A DNA stretch of 64,000 bases from Amoebidium appalachense (Eukaryota; Ichthyosporea): positions 620,001 to 684,000 of the forward strand of contig CAVNZM010000009.1 of NCBI GenBank assembly GCA_963693365.1, written 5' to 3'. The position numbers and the translations under genes were made by a program. The notes beneath the pieces were generated by a model. It did not search any database. It worked only from the letters and a program-made list of their open reading frames with translations, and was not told the origin of the DNA. Shown piece after piece: positions 1 to 44,967 of this stretch. The first letter of the stretch is position 1, and the number at the start of each line of letters is the position of its first letter.

Positions 1-904
1 TGTGTGTGTGTATGTGCAGCGTGCATGTTTGTGTGTACATGTGTGTGTGTACGTGTGATTGAAGAAGGTTTCACGGATTTGCCTACCTGCACATGCCCCC
101 CACAGCCAGACAGCTGCAAGCAGCACACCTCCATGCACAGGCCACCCCCTGCACAGACACCACTCGGCACACTGTGCGCCATAGGGTGCGTGCACGACGA
201 CCATAAAAGGAAATAAGCGGCTGGGTGGCTACAAGATGGAGGGTGCTGCTGGGTGGCGCACACTGGTGGGGGAGGTGAGCGGGGAGGATGTGAGCGAGTG
301 TGTGTGTGTGTGTGTGTGTGGGGAGGGGGGGGGGGGGGGGGGGAAAGAGGGGATCCCAGGGGGGGGGGGGGGGGGTTTGTGTGCGTGTACATACATAGAT
401 GTGTGAGCACACATGCTTGCGCACCGTTTAGAAGACATATGTAGACTCGATCCTTATGCTCAGAGTAGAACAGATGCTCAAATTTCACCCAATCAGGACG
501 TGAGTTCCGATCTATTGAATGTGGGGCACAAATGTTGCATATCATGTGCTGTTCTATTGGACATGTGCACCTAAATCACTTGCAACCGACCCGAACTGAT
601 ATCTTAGAAGGGTTTTTATTGGCCGATTTATAGGCCACTCGGGTCAGGCCAAATTGCTGTTTGATGCACATCTCGCCAAATATAAAGCGTAAATCGATCA
701 CATGTCTGCACCGACCCGGATTCTTAAAAGAAACCCCTTTCGCCAATTTCATTGAAGTTGAATTCAAGCAGTTTACTTTCAACACACACACACATTAGGT
801 CAACGCCGAGTGGCTAATATTATGTCAATTAAATGCAGGGATTCTTTAATCCACCAATGATATGCATTGGAATGCAAGTACTTCTGCCCAGGGTTCACAC
901 CCAC

Positions 905-19936
<19,032 letters not shown>

Positions 19937-20162
19937 GTTGGTAAGGGGAGGAAGAGGGAGGGAGGGGCGAAGAGAGCACGCCACAAAACTGGCGTCGTCC
20001 CAGCTTTATGACTACGCAGAAATGCGTGTGTTTCACTGCAGCATGTTACGATTCGATGTTTCATGGTACTTGGTTTTTGGGGCCACACTGTGAATGAAAG
20101 CGGGCCCCTTCAAGGCGTCAACACTGACTGACAGACAAGGCGTCGGCCTTTGAGATTCTCTG

Positions 20163-20169
20163 CCAATCA
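20163..20169 (+). promoter_or_regulatory. CCAATCA box upstream of the large OB-fold gene
   Basis: A CCAATCA heptamer about 230 bp upstream of the first exon at 19936. A second ATTGG lies near 20263. The sequence matches the CCAAT box bound by NF-Y-type factors; the regulatory role is inferred. Confidence 0.35.
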
Positions 20170-20316
20170 ATCTTCAAGAATAGAATAAGGTTTCCCGCCA
20201 AAACGATTCGCCAATGTGTGATGCCTAATAGTAACCAAATCGAGTTCCTGAGCCTTTGTTTCATTGGTTATCCTGTACCAAGTGAAGCCCTCCCCCCCCC
20301 CACGTACACACCCCAC

Positions 20317-20348
<32 letters not shown>

Positions 20349-20637
20349 GGCCAAATAGACATATCGGTTGTATTGTGAGCATCACAGAGGCCATGTATTG
20401 TATGCAAATCGCACGTGCGTGTGTATATCACGGTGTGTATTCATGAACCTGCCTGCAGGTTCATCAAGGGAGAGAATACAAATCAAACACAAGTGTATTG
20501 TGACCAAACTATCTGAAAGGGGAGAGTTATTTATCGAAAAATCTTAGTCGCGTCCAGCCACTGGGATGTGACTCAAAACCATCAGCATTAACCCCTCTCC
20601 GAATCCTACTCAGCTGCTGCACCCATCCCTCCCCCCC

Positions 20638-20674
<37 letters not shown>

Positions 20675-20722
20675 ACCACCACCACCACCACCACCACCAC
20701 CACCACACCAAACACCCACCCT

Positions 20723-22112
20723 TTATGGTGCAAGGCATACTATGGGCTTCAACTGGTAGTATGACCTATTGCCCCCTATCGCCTTCACAAACGCAGGCAG
20801 CTGGTCATGGAAGTACTGTATTGCCACATCAGGTAGGGGGAAACTCGCCAAAACAGCAAACACCCACACCCATCTCTCTGCCCCTCGACAGAACCCCTCC
20901 CAGCACGCATCAAACGGGTAGTCACTCTCCTTCACCCTGTGCGCTATCAGTGTTTCCCAGTAGTGACGCACGAGTTGCTTGCTCTGTGGCACAAACAAAG
21001 AAGGGGAAACATCAGCAATTATGGTCTGTGCCAGGTCCATCGTGGGCTCCCATGTACCCACTTCTGACCAGTCAAACATGACGAGACCATCTTGCAGTGC
21101 ATGAGGTTCATTGGCAGTCCCATCTCTCAGTAGCATGTTGCTTGCGTGGAAGTCACCGTGGCAAAGTGTCCGTGGTGTGTCTGGATTCTTCAGATGTGCT
21201 TGCAATTCCTCCCACCTAGCCCTCTTCAACGACTCGTCTATTATCCTCACTAGTTCGGGCGAAAACTTCAGCGCGCCGTTGCTTGTTTTCGCCTTTGCAA
21301 CCACCCACGCTCTCCTCCCAAACTCATTCCAGATTCCCCATTGGCCCCTCCCCTCTCCACGATACCACGGTGCCCCTTTCAAACACGAGGCATCTATAAG
21401 CTTAGGGTCGCGCCAAAACTCGGCGTGCACACGTGCAATTCGTTGAAACATTGCGTCTAGAACGAGAAGGGGGTCACGCGGTTCTATTTCATGGGGTAGG
21501 CCCCAAATTTGGTTACCGAAGAAGAAAATCACGCCCGTAGCATAATTCTTGCCCTCTTCCTGTGCTGCGTCTGCCATCAACATAACGCTGTGGCCGAAAA
21601 TACCCGATCCATGGGCGTAGAAAGGGGTGGGGACGAGAGAGGAGAGGGACCTGAAGCGCCCCTCTAGCACCTCCTGGTAGAAAAGGGCCTCGCGATAGTT
21701 GCCTGACACCATGATGTTCTTTCTGTCCGCCCATCCCCCCTTGCTCATCTTGAGGATGTATGTCTGGGGTGGTGTCGGCATACCATCCTCGCTTTCGTAA
21801 GTCACGTGCAGGCGACTCATCACGCCTACGAGGCCTCTATTTTTGTCCAGCCCACGCACATCCTCAGCCACTACCCGGCCGCCACGCTGCAGCACACCGC
21901 GTTTACGCAAAAGCTTTGTCAGCCACGCGCACGACACACCCGTGTCTCCCGGTCGGGGGGGTGGGCCATAAGAAATGGGTAGAAGGGAGAGGGTGTGGCG
22001 TAGAAGACGTATTAGGGTGGCGTAGAAGACGTATTAGGGTGGCAAGGGGGGTAGCAAGGGGAGAAAGAAGGCGGCAACGCCACACATAGGTGGTGCGGGA
22101 CACGCTAGACAT
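20723..22112 (-). CDS. Ecdysteroid-kinase-like / aminoglycoside phosphotransferase-fold kinase; start disturbed by a 22-bp duplication
   Basis: One uninterrupted frame covers 20723-21937 (404 codons from a GTG). It has a kinase-like ATP-binding Lys (ILKMS, residue ~63), a Brenner motif HGDFHASN (~260-267) and a metal-binding-type FDW (~288-290), in the order of the EcKL/CHK small-molecule kinase family. The substrate cannot be told from sequence. There is no ATG at the front of this frame. The next upstream ATG, at 22112, opens a basic, hydrophobic leader in another frame. The frame switch falls exactly on two tandem 22-bp units (21996-22039). With one unit the leader runs straight into the kinase, adding 51 residues. 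So the copy is frameshifted, mis-assembled, or starts further in (in-frame ATG near 21820). The gene is head-to-head with the glutaredoxin gene. Confidence 0.75.
21996..22039. repeat. 22-bp tandem duplication causing a frameshift
   Basis: Two perfect copies of TGGCGTAGAAGACGTATTAGGG in direct tandem. Because 22 is not a multiple of three, the extra copy separates the upstream ATG from the kinase frame. Confidence 0.95.
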
Positions 22113-22273
22113 GATGGCGCGCAGGTCCTAGAGAAGAGAAAGGAAGGGGAGACAAGAGTGAAAAGAATACTGAAGCAGGTTCAAGTTGTCACAAGGTCCA
22201 GTTTTTTTTCTTTTTGGCGAAACAGTGTGTGACGCCATGGTTGCGCAAACACAACCAAAAAGGTTCCCAGCGT

Positions 22274-22312
22274 TGATTGGCCGAAATAACACCGTATCCC
22301 TAATTGGATTGG
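22274..22312 (-). promoter_or_regulatory. Two inverted CCAAT boxes between divergent genes
   Basis: TGATTGG at 22274-22280 and ATTGG at 22308-22312 lie in the 475-bp gap between the kinase start (22112, minus) and the glutaredoxin start (22588, plus). The arrangement fits a shared bidirectional promoter; this is inferred from position and motif only. Confidence 0.4.
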
Positions 22313-22587
22313 CTTAGGCGGTATCATTACCCATCTTGGAAAAGCACACTTTTCTCGCCCCTCCACAAAAGTGACAGAACCCATCTTCAAGTTTCACATA
22401 TCATACCCATAGCACTCAATCGCTCACACAACCTTCATCAACGTACAAACCTTATCAAAATTATCTTCTTTGCTCTGTATTGCGACACACGCTCATTGTT
22501 TTGCGGTTTACTCTACCCTCCCGACCACACGTCTGTCACCACCACTCAGCCCCCTTGCTATCATCCTCTCAGCACAAATACAGCAGG

Positions 22588-25501
<2,914 letters not shown>

Positions 25502-26383
25502 CAAAATGACGACGTTCCCCCGTAGATGCTCTGCCATGCAACAGAAAACGAGAATGGATTTGCGTGCCCAATGCTCGCTGTTGGGCAGGGGTAGAACGAA
25601 TACACGTGTTAAACCATGCACATGCACGTCGTATCCACCCAAGAATGTTTGTGTATTTTCGCTCAGACTGCATGAAAGAATCCAACACCCCACTTTTCTT
25701 CATCTTCAGTCTCCTACATGAGTACAATTAATTTCAGTGCTTAAAATCTTTAAAGGTTGGTTGTGCATGGCGGGTGTATGTTCCATAGATGACTCGCCCT
25801 TTTTTTTTTCTTTCTTTCTTTTTTTTTTTGGATGAGATACAGTAACTAAGTTCCGTATTATATAATGTACATGTAATTCAAACGTATAGCTGGACTAATA
25901 TGAAGAAAGTGATACAGAGACTGTGACATACATGTCGCATTTATTTGATTTATGTGACCGGGCTGCTTTATTCCACGTGTCGTGGTTGTATATGCTCACA
26001 CAAGGCAGGAAGGGCCGGTTCCCTTCATTGCATATTAGCAGCTCACAAAATCAGCATACAGTTTTCTAAGTTGTGAATTTTTGCTTGCCGAATCCATGAC
26101 AGCAAAAGTCAATATATACATTCATTGTGTCACCCCGCACAACCTCTGTTATATCTCCGGCTAGCAACAAAATAGTACAACGGGTGGTTATGTGAAGTCA
26201 GCCGTACACGTACATGAATGTGGGTAATTGCGCTACACCAACCTTGTGTACCTTCTATTTTTTATATACCCACCATAGCTCATAAATTCCCTTCCTAGCA
26301 TCTGATTCATTCACCTATATGACAGTTTCCTACTGCGCACATGCAGATATTTATACCTACTAAATAATGGTTTTGTTATCCAC
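25502..26383. other. Convergent intergenic region, no gene seen
   Basis: Mostly AT-balanced unique sequence between the 3' ends of the glutaredoxin gene (plus) and the OB-fold gene (minus), with a short T-rich block at 25800-25830. No frame with splice signals or family resemblance was found. Confidence 0.6.
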
Positions 26384-30904
<4,521 letters not shown>

Positions 30905-31068
30905 ATTTTATATAGCTAACAACTTGCACGTTACCAGAATTTACGTTCTGGCAACATACAGCAATACACTACACAGCACAGCTAGTGGGCTATCTGTAAG
31001 CCCAGAAGCCCAACGTTAACGGCCAGCGGCCGAAGTCAGCCCGACTATGGCGCCAAAATGACATAAAG

Positions 31069-31075
31069 CCAATCA
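31069..31075 (+). promoter_or_regulatory. CCAATCA box between divergent genes
   Basis: Lies between the OB-fold gene start (30904, minus) and the dihydroorotate dehydrogenase start (31580, plus). Its position matches the other two divergent pairs in the window. Confidence 0.4.
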
Positions 31076-31579
31076 AAACACGTATTCTGGAAGGTGGGCA
31101 AATTCGGGAGTCACCTTCCCCTCCATACCGCTGCATTATGTCCGTAATTTGCATCACACTACGGTACATGAGCATATTTTAGGCGTCTCCAGTGCTATAA
31201 ACGTAGGTAATGGCTCTTTGGTATTGTATTAGATACCTGAAAACATTTGTCTATCTTCATGCCAGGGGAACCTTTGTTCTGATTCTGATTCTGTTGCTAC
31301 ATATCTTGGTACATATGGTCATTATTTGTTTATTGCCGCGCTCTTTTGGGTGCGTGATTCTCATTCATCGAACCCTTCTAGAGAAAGTTCGCTCTCAAAA
31401 GTTTCGTTTGGGCACATTTACCTTCCCCCTCCCTCTTTCCCTCTCACATCTCCGCTTTTTCATAGCAAGAAATGCCCTACCCACTCCGAAAAGTTCCTTG
31501 TTTTACTATCTGCAGTGCAGGAGGCGCTTAATAGCTTTGACTATCCGAGTAATACACGAGGAAAAGTGGTAGGGAAAAA

Positions 31580-33904
31580 ATGGCAGCACTAACAGCGAAC
31601 GATGTCTCTCTCAAAACTGTGTTTTTGGGTGTGGAACTAGAAAGCCCAATCTGGAATGCATCAGGCCCCCGGTGCACTACGAAGGAGGAACTGGATGCGC
31701 TGGGAGAGAGCAAGGCAGGGATGATCTTGACAAAGTCTGTGACCGTGGAGGTGAGAAGATCCAACCTAGCCTTCTTGCTTAAACGAAAAAAGATCCCAGA
31801 TTATATAGGAGTTGAAATGTGGGTTCATCAACTGCAGGTCGTGCTTCCTCATTAGCTGGAACTATTTCCGTGAATTTTTGCTTGGAGCACTCATCCCTCG
31901 CTTGTAATGGCGCCCCATATTGCGTTGCTTTTTCTGATTGGGATCCATCAGTGAGTCAGCAGCTTCACATCCTCGTGTGCTCACTCACATAAACACTTGA
32001 AATCCCAGGCACGTGCTGGAAACCCCGAACCTCGCTACGCCTCCTTCCCAGGGGGTTCCATCAACTCTATGGGCCTGCCTAATTTGGGCATAGAGGAATA
32101 TCTTGAGATCCTGCCCATGGTAAGCGGTGTCTGGTCACATCTGCCTTTCCCGTTGTTGAGTCTTTTACCAGGACTCTCCAACTATATATCCGTGCCTCCG
32201 TACTTGGACAGCGAAGGGGAAGTGGTTGCGTCATATCTTAGCTTTGGTGGGGAGGGGGCGGGGGGGGGGGGGGGGGGGGGGGGGGGGGAAGGATTAGTGG
32301 GAAGAGGGGAGCTTTGATGTGAAGGTCTGCCGGGGATTCATTTGTGCTGCTCAACCCTCTGCCTGACTCCCTTCTGTTGTTTTTCTCCCTGCAGCTATCC
32401 AAGCACCGCAAGCCCGTGATCGTGTCTCTGAGTGGGCTGAGCCTAGCCGACAACCTAGCCATGGCCACCCGCCTTGCAGCCTGCCAGCCCCGCCCCCTTG
32501 CCATCGAGCTCAACCTCTCGTGCCCAAACATCATAGGCAAGCCCCAGGTAACAAGCAACCCCTCCCCCCCCACCCCCCCCCTCCCCCCTCTCCCCTTCCC
32601 CCGTGCTTTTGGCTGAGATCCAGCACAGGCCTGCTCTCACTTTTATTAAGACACCTCGTCCAGACCGGCATCCTCTGTGTGGCTTGATGCCCCCCCCCCC
32701 CTCCCCCCTCCCCTCCCTCCCTCCCTCCCTCCCTCCCTCCCTCCCCCCCCCCCCTCCCCTCCCCCCCTTGCTCTCTTCCAGCAAAATAACCAGCATCCGC
32801 CATGCATTACACAGCGCAACCTATCCCGTACAACTTTACATATATCACCCTTGACTTCAGAGGGGAAGGGGGGAGGGGGGGGGGGAAGGTGGGGGTGGGG
32901 CATGAACCTAAGTCTGCACTCCCCTTGCAGGTGGGCTACGACTTTGAGCAGAGTGCGGAGGTGGTGGGGGCGTTTGGGGAGCTGTGCCGGCAGCACGGGC
33001 TGGTGTGGGGGGCCAAGCTGCCGCCGTACTTTGACTTTGCGCACTTTGGGGCCATGGCGCACGTGCTCAACGCAAGCAGCGCCGCATATGTCACGTGCAT
33101 CAACAGCCCTGGCAACGGCCTGGTCGTCGACCCCCACACAGAGGCCACCCTCATACGCCCAAAGGTGTGTGTGTGTGTGTGTGTGTGTGCGTGTGTCCGT
33201 GTGTGTGTGTACATGTGTGCGTGTGTGTGCCTAGTGTGGTGCCTAGGAGGCCTTAGTGTTCACTCTTGTGCAATGGGCGTCACATTTGTATGTGTGCAGG
33301 TGTACATGTGCGCGTGTGTATCTACATGTGTGAAAGGACGTAAAAAGAATTGTGTATGGTTGATCACTCTATGCACTGATGTGCATATGTATGTTCACAG
33401 GGGGGTTTTGGGGGCATCGGGGGCCCGATCATCAAGCCGTTTGGGCTGGCCAATGTGCGCAAGATGCGGGAGCTGCTGCGGGCCGACATGCACGTGGTGG
33501 GGGTGGGCGGCATAGCAACCGGCACAGACGTCTTCGAGTACATGCTGTGCGGCGCAACCGCTGTCCAGGTAAGAGGAGGGGGGGAGGGGGTAGGCCCGGG
33601 TGGGTGGGTTGGGGGGAGGGATATATAGGTGGGTGGGTGGGGGGAGGCCGGGCGGGGAGGGGGGCCGGCAGGGTAGCTGGATGGGTATTAGAGGGTGGGG
33701 AGGGGGGAGGGGGGTGTGGTGGTGGTAGTGGTGGCCAGTGGTGATGGTGTGGCCGTGCAATTGGGTGGCTGTGTGTAGGTGCTGATGGGTGAATGGGCAT
33801 GTGTGTTTGTATGTGTGGGTATCGGTGGGTGCAGGTCCGTTTGTGTGCTGCCAAAGTCATTGTTTCTCTTTGTTTTTAAAGCTGGGTGCAAGTGCCATGT
33901 CCCA

Positions 33905-33937
<33 letters not shown>

Positions 33938-34135
33938 CTGCTGCTTAGGTGTGTGTGTGTTGAGGGGGATGGGGGTGGGGGGGGGGGGCTGCTTAGGTTT
34001 TTGCTACGTGCATTTGTGCGGGGGATCCCCGGGGGGGGGGGGGGGGGGGAGGGGGGGGGATGGTTGTACATGCACATGTGGACGTATATCTGCCGTTTCG
34101 CATCATAAGATTCATGCATATCAGCCCACTTCCTG

Positions 34136-34182
<47 letters not shown>

Positions 34183-34488
34183 ACACACATCTTTCCCCTC
34201 CCCGTCCCACCCGGCAACCACCACCACCTACCCCTTATACACAACCATGCAACCACGCAGACATACACAAACACAGACGTACGTACACACCCACACTCGC
34301 ATGTGTGCACACACACAATACACACACACACACATGTACACACACATGTGCACGAGCAGGTAGGGACGCAGCTGTGGGAGGAGGGCCCGGGAGTGTTTTC
34401 TCGACTGGCTGGGGAGCTGCGGGAAGTGTTATCCAAAAAAGGCTATTCGGACCTGGATGCATGCCGGGGCAAGTTGAAGGTCATATAG
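31580..34488 (+). CDS. Dihydroorotate dehydrogenase, class 1A; six exons, 321 residues
   Basis: Exons 31580-31750, 32009-32119, 32395-32547, 32931-33164, 33401-33568 and 34360-34488 all join in phase 0 and end in TAG. The enzyme oxidises dihydroorotate to orotate in pyrimidine synthesis; class 1A members are FMN enzymes, usually cytosolic and using fumarate. Diagnostic segments: [35 protein letters not shown] with the class 1 catalytic Cys, [37 protein letters not shown] and the FMN-phosphate segment [19 protein letters not shown]. Length matches family members of about 310-320 residues. The donor after exon 4 is the first GT of a (GT)n tract. Intron 5 carries a G run (33905-33937) and a matching C run (34138-34168). 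A second copy lies at 53674-57600. Confidence 0.93.
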
Positions 34489-34597
34489 TGGGGATGTATA
34501 CATAGGCCATATAGGGGACAGGTCATATAGTGGATAGGTATACATAGGTCATATAGTGGATAGGTATGCATAGGTCATATAGTGGATAGGTATACAT
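34480..34597. repeat. 26-bp tandem repeat spanning the stop codon and 3' flank of dihydroorotate dehydrogenase copy 1
   Basis: Four to five imperfect units with a GGTCATATAGTGGATAGGTA core begin at the last codons of the gene. The second gene copy has about two similar units after its stop (53640-53680), so the repeat seed predates the duplication and has expanded here. Confidence 0.85.
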
Positions 34598-34599
34598 GT

Positions 34600-36336
34600 A
34601 TGCACCTAGACATCAGGGTTGCATAGGTGGTTGGATAGATATACCGTGGCAGGGATGCACGTATGACACGTCAAATTCAAGGAGGCTATGTTATTTAGGT
34701 AAACCTCTTTCTTGCACTAATTCCACTGCTATTATTGAGAAGGTCACATGATGCTTTTTTGGGGGATTAGCTTAATTTGGTGCATATCTTTTCAGCTTTA
34801 TTGTGGTGTGGTACTACTTTGCTTGGGTGGCACGGCCATGCTTCAGTTTGTGTTGCTGTTGGTGTGGCAATTTTATCTGGAAGAGGATTTACTAACATAG
34901 CCGGTATCGTAATGTATGGCAAAGAACCCGTTTAGAAAACTTAGTTTAGGTAGCTCAAAGGCATGTGATCTTCCCTCCGCCCCACCTTCCACAATCTCCT
35001 GGGTACCCTTTTATGTGTACAGCCGGTCGTAAGGGGAGGGGGGGGGGATGTGGTGCAGTAAGTTGTGTGTGTGCAGTGTGTGTGTGTGTGTGCCGTATGT
35101 GCCTTGTGTGTGTGTGTGTGGATGTGCGCGCGGATGTGCGTGCGCGTGCGCGTACATGTGTGTGTGTGTGTGTGTGCGCGCGCGCGCGCTCGCACGTCGT
35201 ATGTGCACGCACACACGCGTGTGTGTACATGCACAGTGTGTATGTATGTGTGTGTGCGTGTGTGTGCATGCATGTGTGCGTGTGTGCGTGTGTGATACTA
35301 TGGGCGCGCGTGTGCGCGTGTGTGGTGCGCCGTGCCACCACCTCACAATAAAGAACCAACCGTTAGGCTACCAAAAATGAGTCCCGAAAAGCAGCTAACT
35401 AGGCTGCTTAAAGGTTCTGTCGAAACCCCAAAGCAAAACAATAGTCAAGGGTTTGCAACTTATGATAAAAATTGGGAAACACCTGCAAGCAAACTATGAA
35501 CAATTAGCGGTGCTTCTGGGTGACATGAAGCGTACGACCATAGATATCCGCGCCCATCCGCATCATCCCCCCCTCCCCCCCCTCCCCCCCCCCCCCCTCC
35601 CTCCCCTCCCCCTCCCCTCCCCCTCTTTGAGCTTTCCTATCAAAAACTTTTCCACGGGACATGGCGAAGAGGCGCAAGCGAGCACTTCAACGGTCCGGGG
35701 GGGGGGGGGGGGGGAGGGGGGAGGTGTTTCGTATCTTCCTTTCTTTTCTTTTTTTTTTTTTTGTTGTTGGCTCACTGACAGGGGAAGGGGGGGGTGGGGG
35801 GGGGTTATACTAAGGAATTATACGCGGACCGGGAAAAATAATATGAAGGATTGACCGCCGTGACAAGAACTTCAAGTTTGAACTCTGCTAAAGACCTTGA
35901 CATAATATATATTATTGTGGCACAGTGGCCTGACTTATCTTGTGTGTCTAGCCTGGTTACGCTATGTTGGAGTGCACAGTATGTCCTGTGTGCATATCAT
36001 CATATAGGCTATGTGCCTTTAAAAGTTTTATTACTATTTCTTTCTTGAGAGGGGGGAGAAGGGGGGGGGGGGGGGGGGAGGGAAAAGGGGAGGGGGGGGG
36101 GGGGGGGTTTCGGACTCCACTCTATACTAAAAGTTGTTCCGTGACTTCAGGTCAGTTGCCTAAATAACGGTCTGATCGAAGTGAAACCGAAATTTCGAAT
36201 TCGATGTAGGCACTACGTACTACAGAATACTGTCTTTATAGACCTACACATTTTTTATATACAAATGGCTGGGCCAGCCGCGGCCGGTGGGGGCCTCCTG
36301 AGGCCTGGGGGTAATTATTTTCCTCTCCGTTCACTT
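34600..36336. other. Intergenic region with GT-rich block and G/C runs
   Basis: Unique sequence at 34600-35040, a degenerate (GT/GC)n block at 35065-35330, then unique DNA with C, G and T runs. No exon chain with consistent phase was found. Confidence 0.55.
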
Positions 36337-36501
36337 TCACTTTCCGGCAGCGTGGCGGCCGCAGTACTTTGTGCCTGTTATGGCGTTTGGGCAGCGCAGG
36401 TTGTTGGCCATCTTGGCCTTGCAGCGGCAGTCGCTGCAGTAGTTGCTGTCCTGCCCGGCCTTCTGCTGCCCACAGCCGTAGCACTCGTACTGCCCCGGCA
36501 T
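36337..36501 (-). CDS. Small Cys-rich protein, 54 residues, possible zinc finger
   Basis: A single uninterrupted frame from ATG (36499-36501) to TGA (36337-36339). Its Cys/His pattern is C-x2-C-x11-C-x2-C-x-C-x9-C-x9-C-x2-H (Cys 7, 10, 22, 25, 27, 37, 47; His 50), with segments ECYGCGQQ and YCSDCRCK. Such paired CxxC and CxxH spacings are typical of zinc-binding modules, but no named family was recognised. The GC-rich island stands out from the AT-richer flanks, and both competing frames are less protein-like. No CCAAT box was seen nearby. It could be an exon of a larger gene. Function unknown. Confidence 0.55.
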   Translation of the reverse strand: MPGQYECYGCGQQKAGQDSNYCSDCRCKAKMANNLRCPNAITGTKYCGRHAAGK

Positions 36502-37185
36502 GATGGCTCAATCTCTAGTCTGTCAACGTTAGGCCAGTTTTTGACTCAACGCGGTCGGAGTTCTGTTTCGATTGTATATGTATTGCAGCCGTACAGGGCT
36601 ACTTACAATCACACTCTGGCGCGAACATGGACACGAACAGACAAAACAACAAGTGTTCTGGTTTTGGTGCAGCCTTTTTGTTATGGTGCTTTTCGAGCCA
36701 AGTGACCCTCAGTTTAGCTGCTAATCTATAGGAGCTTATGTATGGGATTGGTGTTTGGCGCACCGCGCGCGGCCGCTTCAAATCAGCTTCAATCAAAGGC
36801 TTCAATCAGCTTCAATCGATCGTCATATAGGGCCAGATGAATCGCGCCAAGACAGTGTAGCCTGTCACAAGGAACGTTCTAGCTGGGGTCTGTAAATGCT
36901 TGTTATGGAATTGAGAGTGAAGAAAAAAGTCTCGAGATCTCAGCAAGGTTAAATTGTACATAGGGAGACAGCACGAGCTAAACTTGCAGAACATGTACAG
37001 TATGGGTACAGTGTGTGTACACTGTACGTATACGTACCGAAGGGGGTTTATGGCACTTTGTATTGTTGCGGACATCGTCAGGGGCCCAGCCTCACTTGAC
37101 GGCCTACGGCGTTTTCCAGCGCAGCCAATCAAATGCAGCTAGTGACTTATGTGCACTGTTTGCAATAAAACAACCCTAGTATAGA

Positions 37186-37648
37186 TTATGGATAAGCAGA
37201 GGCTAGCATTGGTAGCTCCGAGAGAAAGTTAAGACACCGTATCACAATATCATACTGTGCAGCATTAATAAGGTGATCTAACACGGTCATTTCATAACGG
37301 ATATACTGGGGGAGAGAAGTAGAAAAGAGAATGAAGCCGCCCATAACCTCCGGTTCTACCACATTAGCTAACAGGTCACACTTATTGATAGATATGCATC
37401 CGGCCGCAAGTAAACCGCCCCCCACACATATTACACATACGAGCAGGAGACACCAAAAACCGATTACAACGCCAAGACATAATCATCTTTGCATAATTAT
37501 ACGACACAACATCATAAATAAACGAATCTATATAGGAGCGAGATTGTCCAACCGTATCCGCCATATAGGCTACTAGTAGTTGGTGTTTTTGCTGACCTAA
37601 CACTCGGAGGGACTCGACACGTAAAGTAAAAAGGTATCTATCAGCCAT
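37186..37648 (-). pseudogene. Cyclin-fold-like protein, interrupted by a one-base shift in a C6/G6 run
   Basis: From ATG 37648 the frame reads MADRYLFTLRVESLRVLG and continues to about 37424. The remainder, LLAAGCISINKCDLLANVV and then YIRYEMTVLDHLINAA to the stop at 37186, continues in a neighbouring frame. The switch falls at 37418-37423 (CCCCCC on plus). The joined order (a WRCNRFL-type helix, then LLAAGCISINKC, then YEMTVLDHL) resembles a cyclin box, where a helix like LLAA-C-x-IASK is typical. This may be a sequencing or slippage error in a working gene rather than a true pseudogene. The cyclin assignment is tentative, and no catalytic residues are expected in this fold. Confidence 0.45.
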
Positions 37649-37775
37649 AGACAAAACTATTCATAGTCACACTATGGTTTAACTAGAGCACGAAAGAGCC
37701 AACACCCTTGAATAAACTTTCGACATTCTTATAAATGACATAACACATTTGCTGTACAATAACCCTTCATAGGCA

Positions 37776-44967
<7,192 letters not shown>

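Noticed and set aside
36181-36705. A 174-codon plus-strand frame, Ala/Val/Leu-rich
   Set aside because: It is antisense to the 54-residue Cys-rich protein, whose ordered Cys pattern is far more protein-like.
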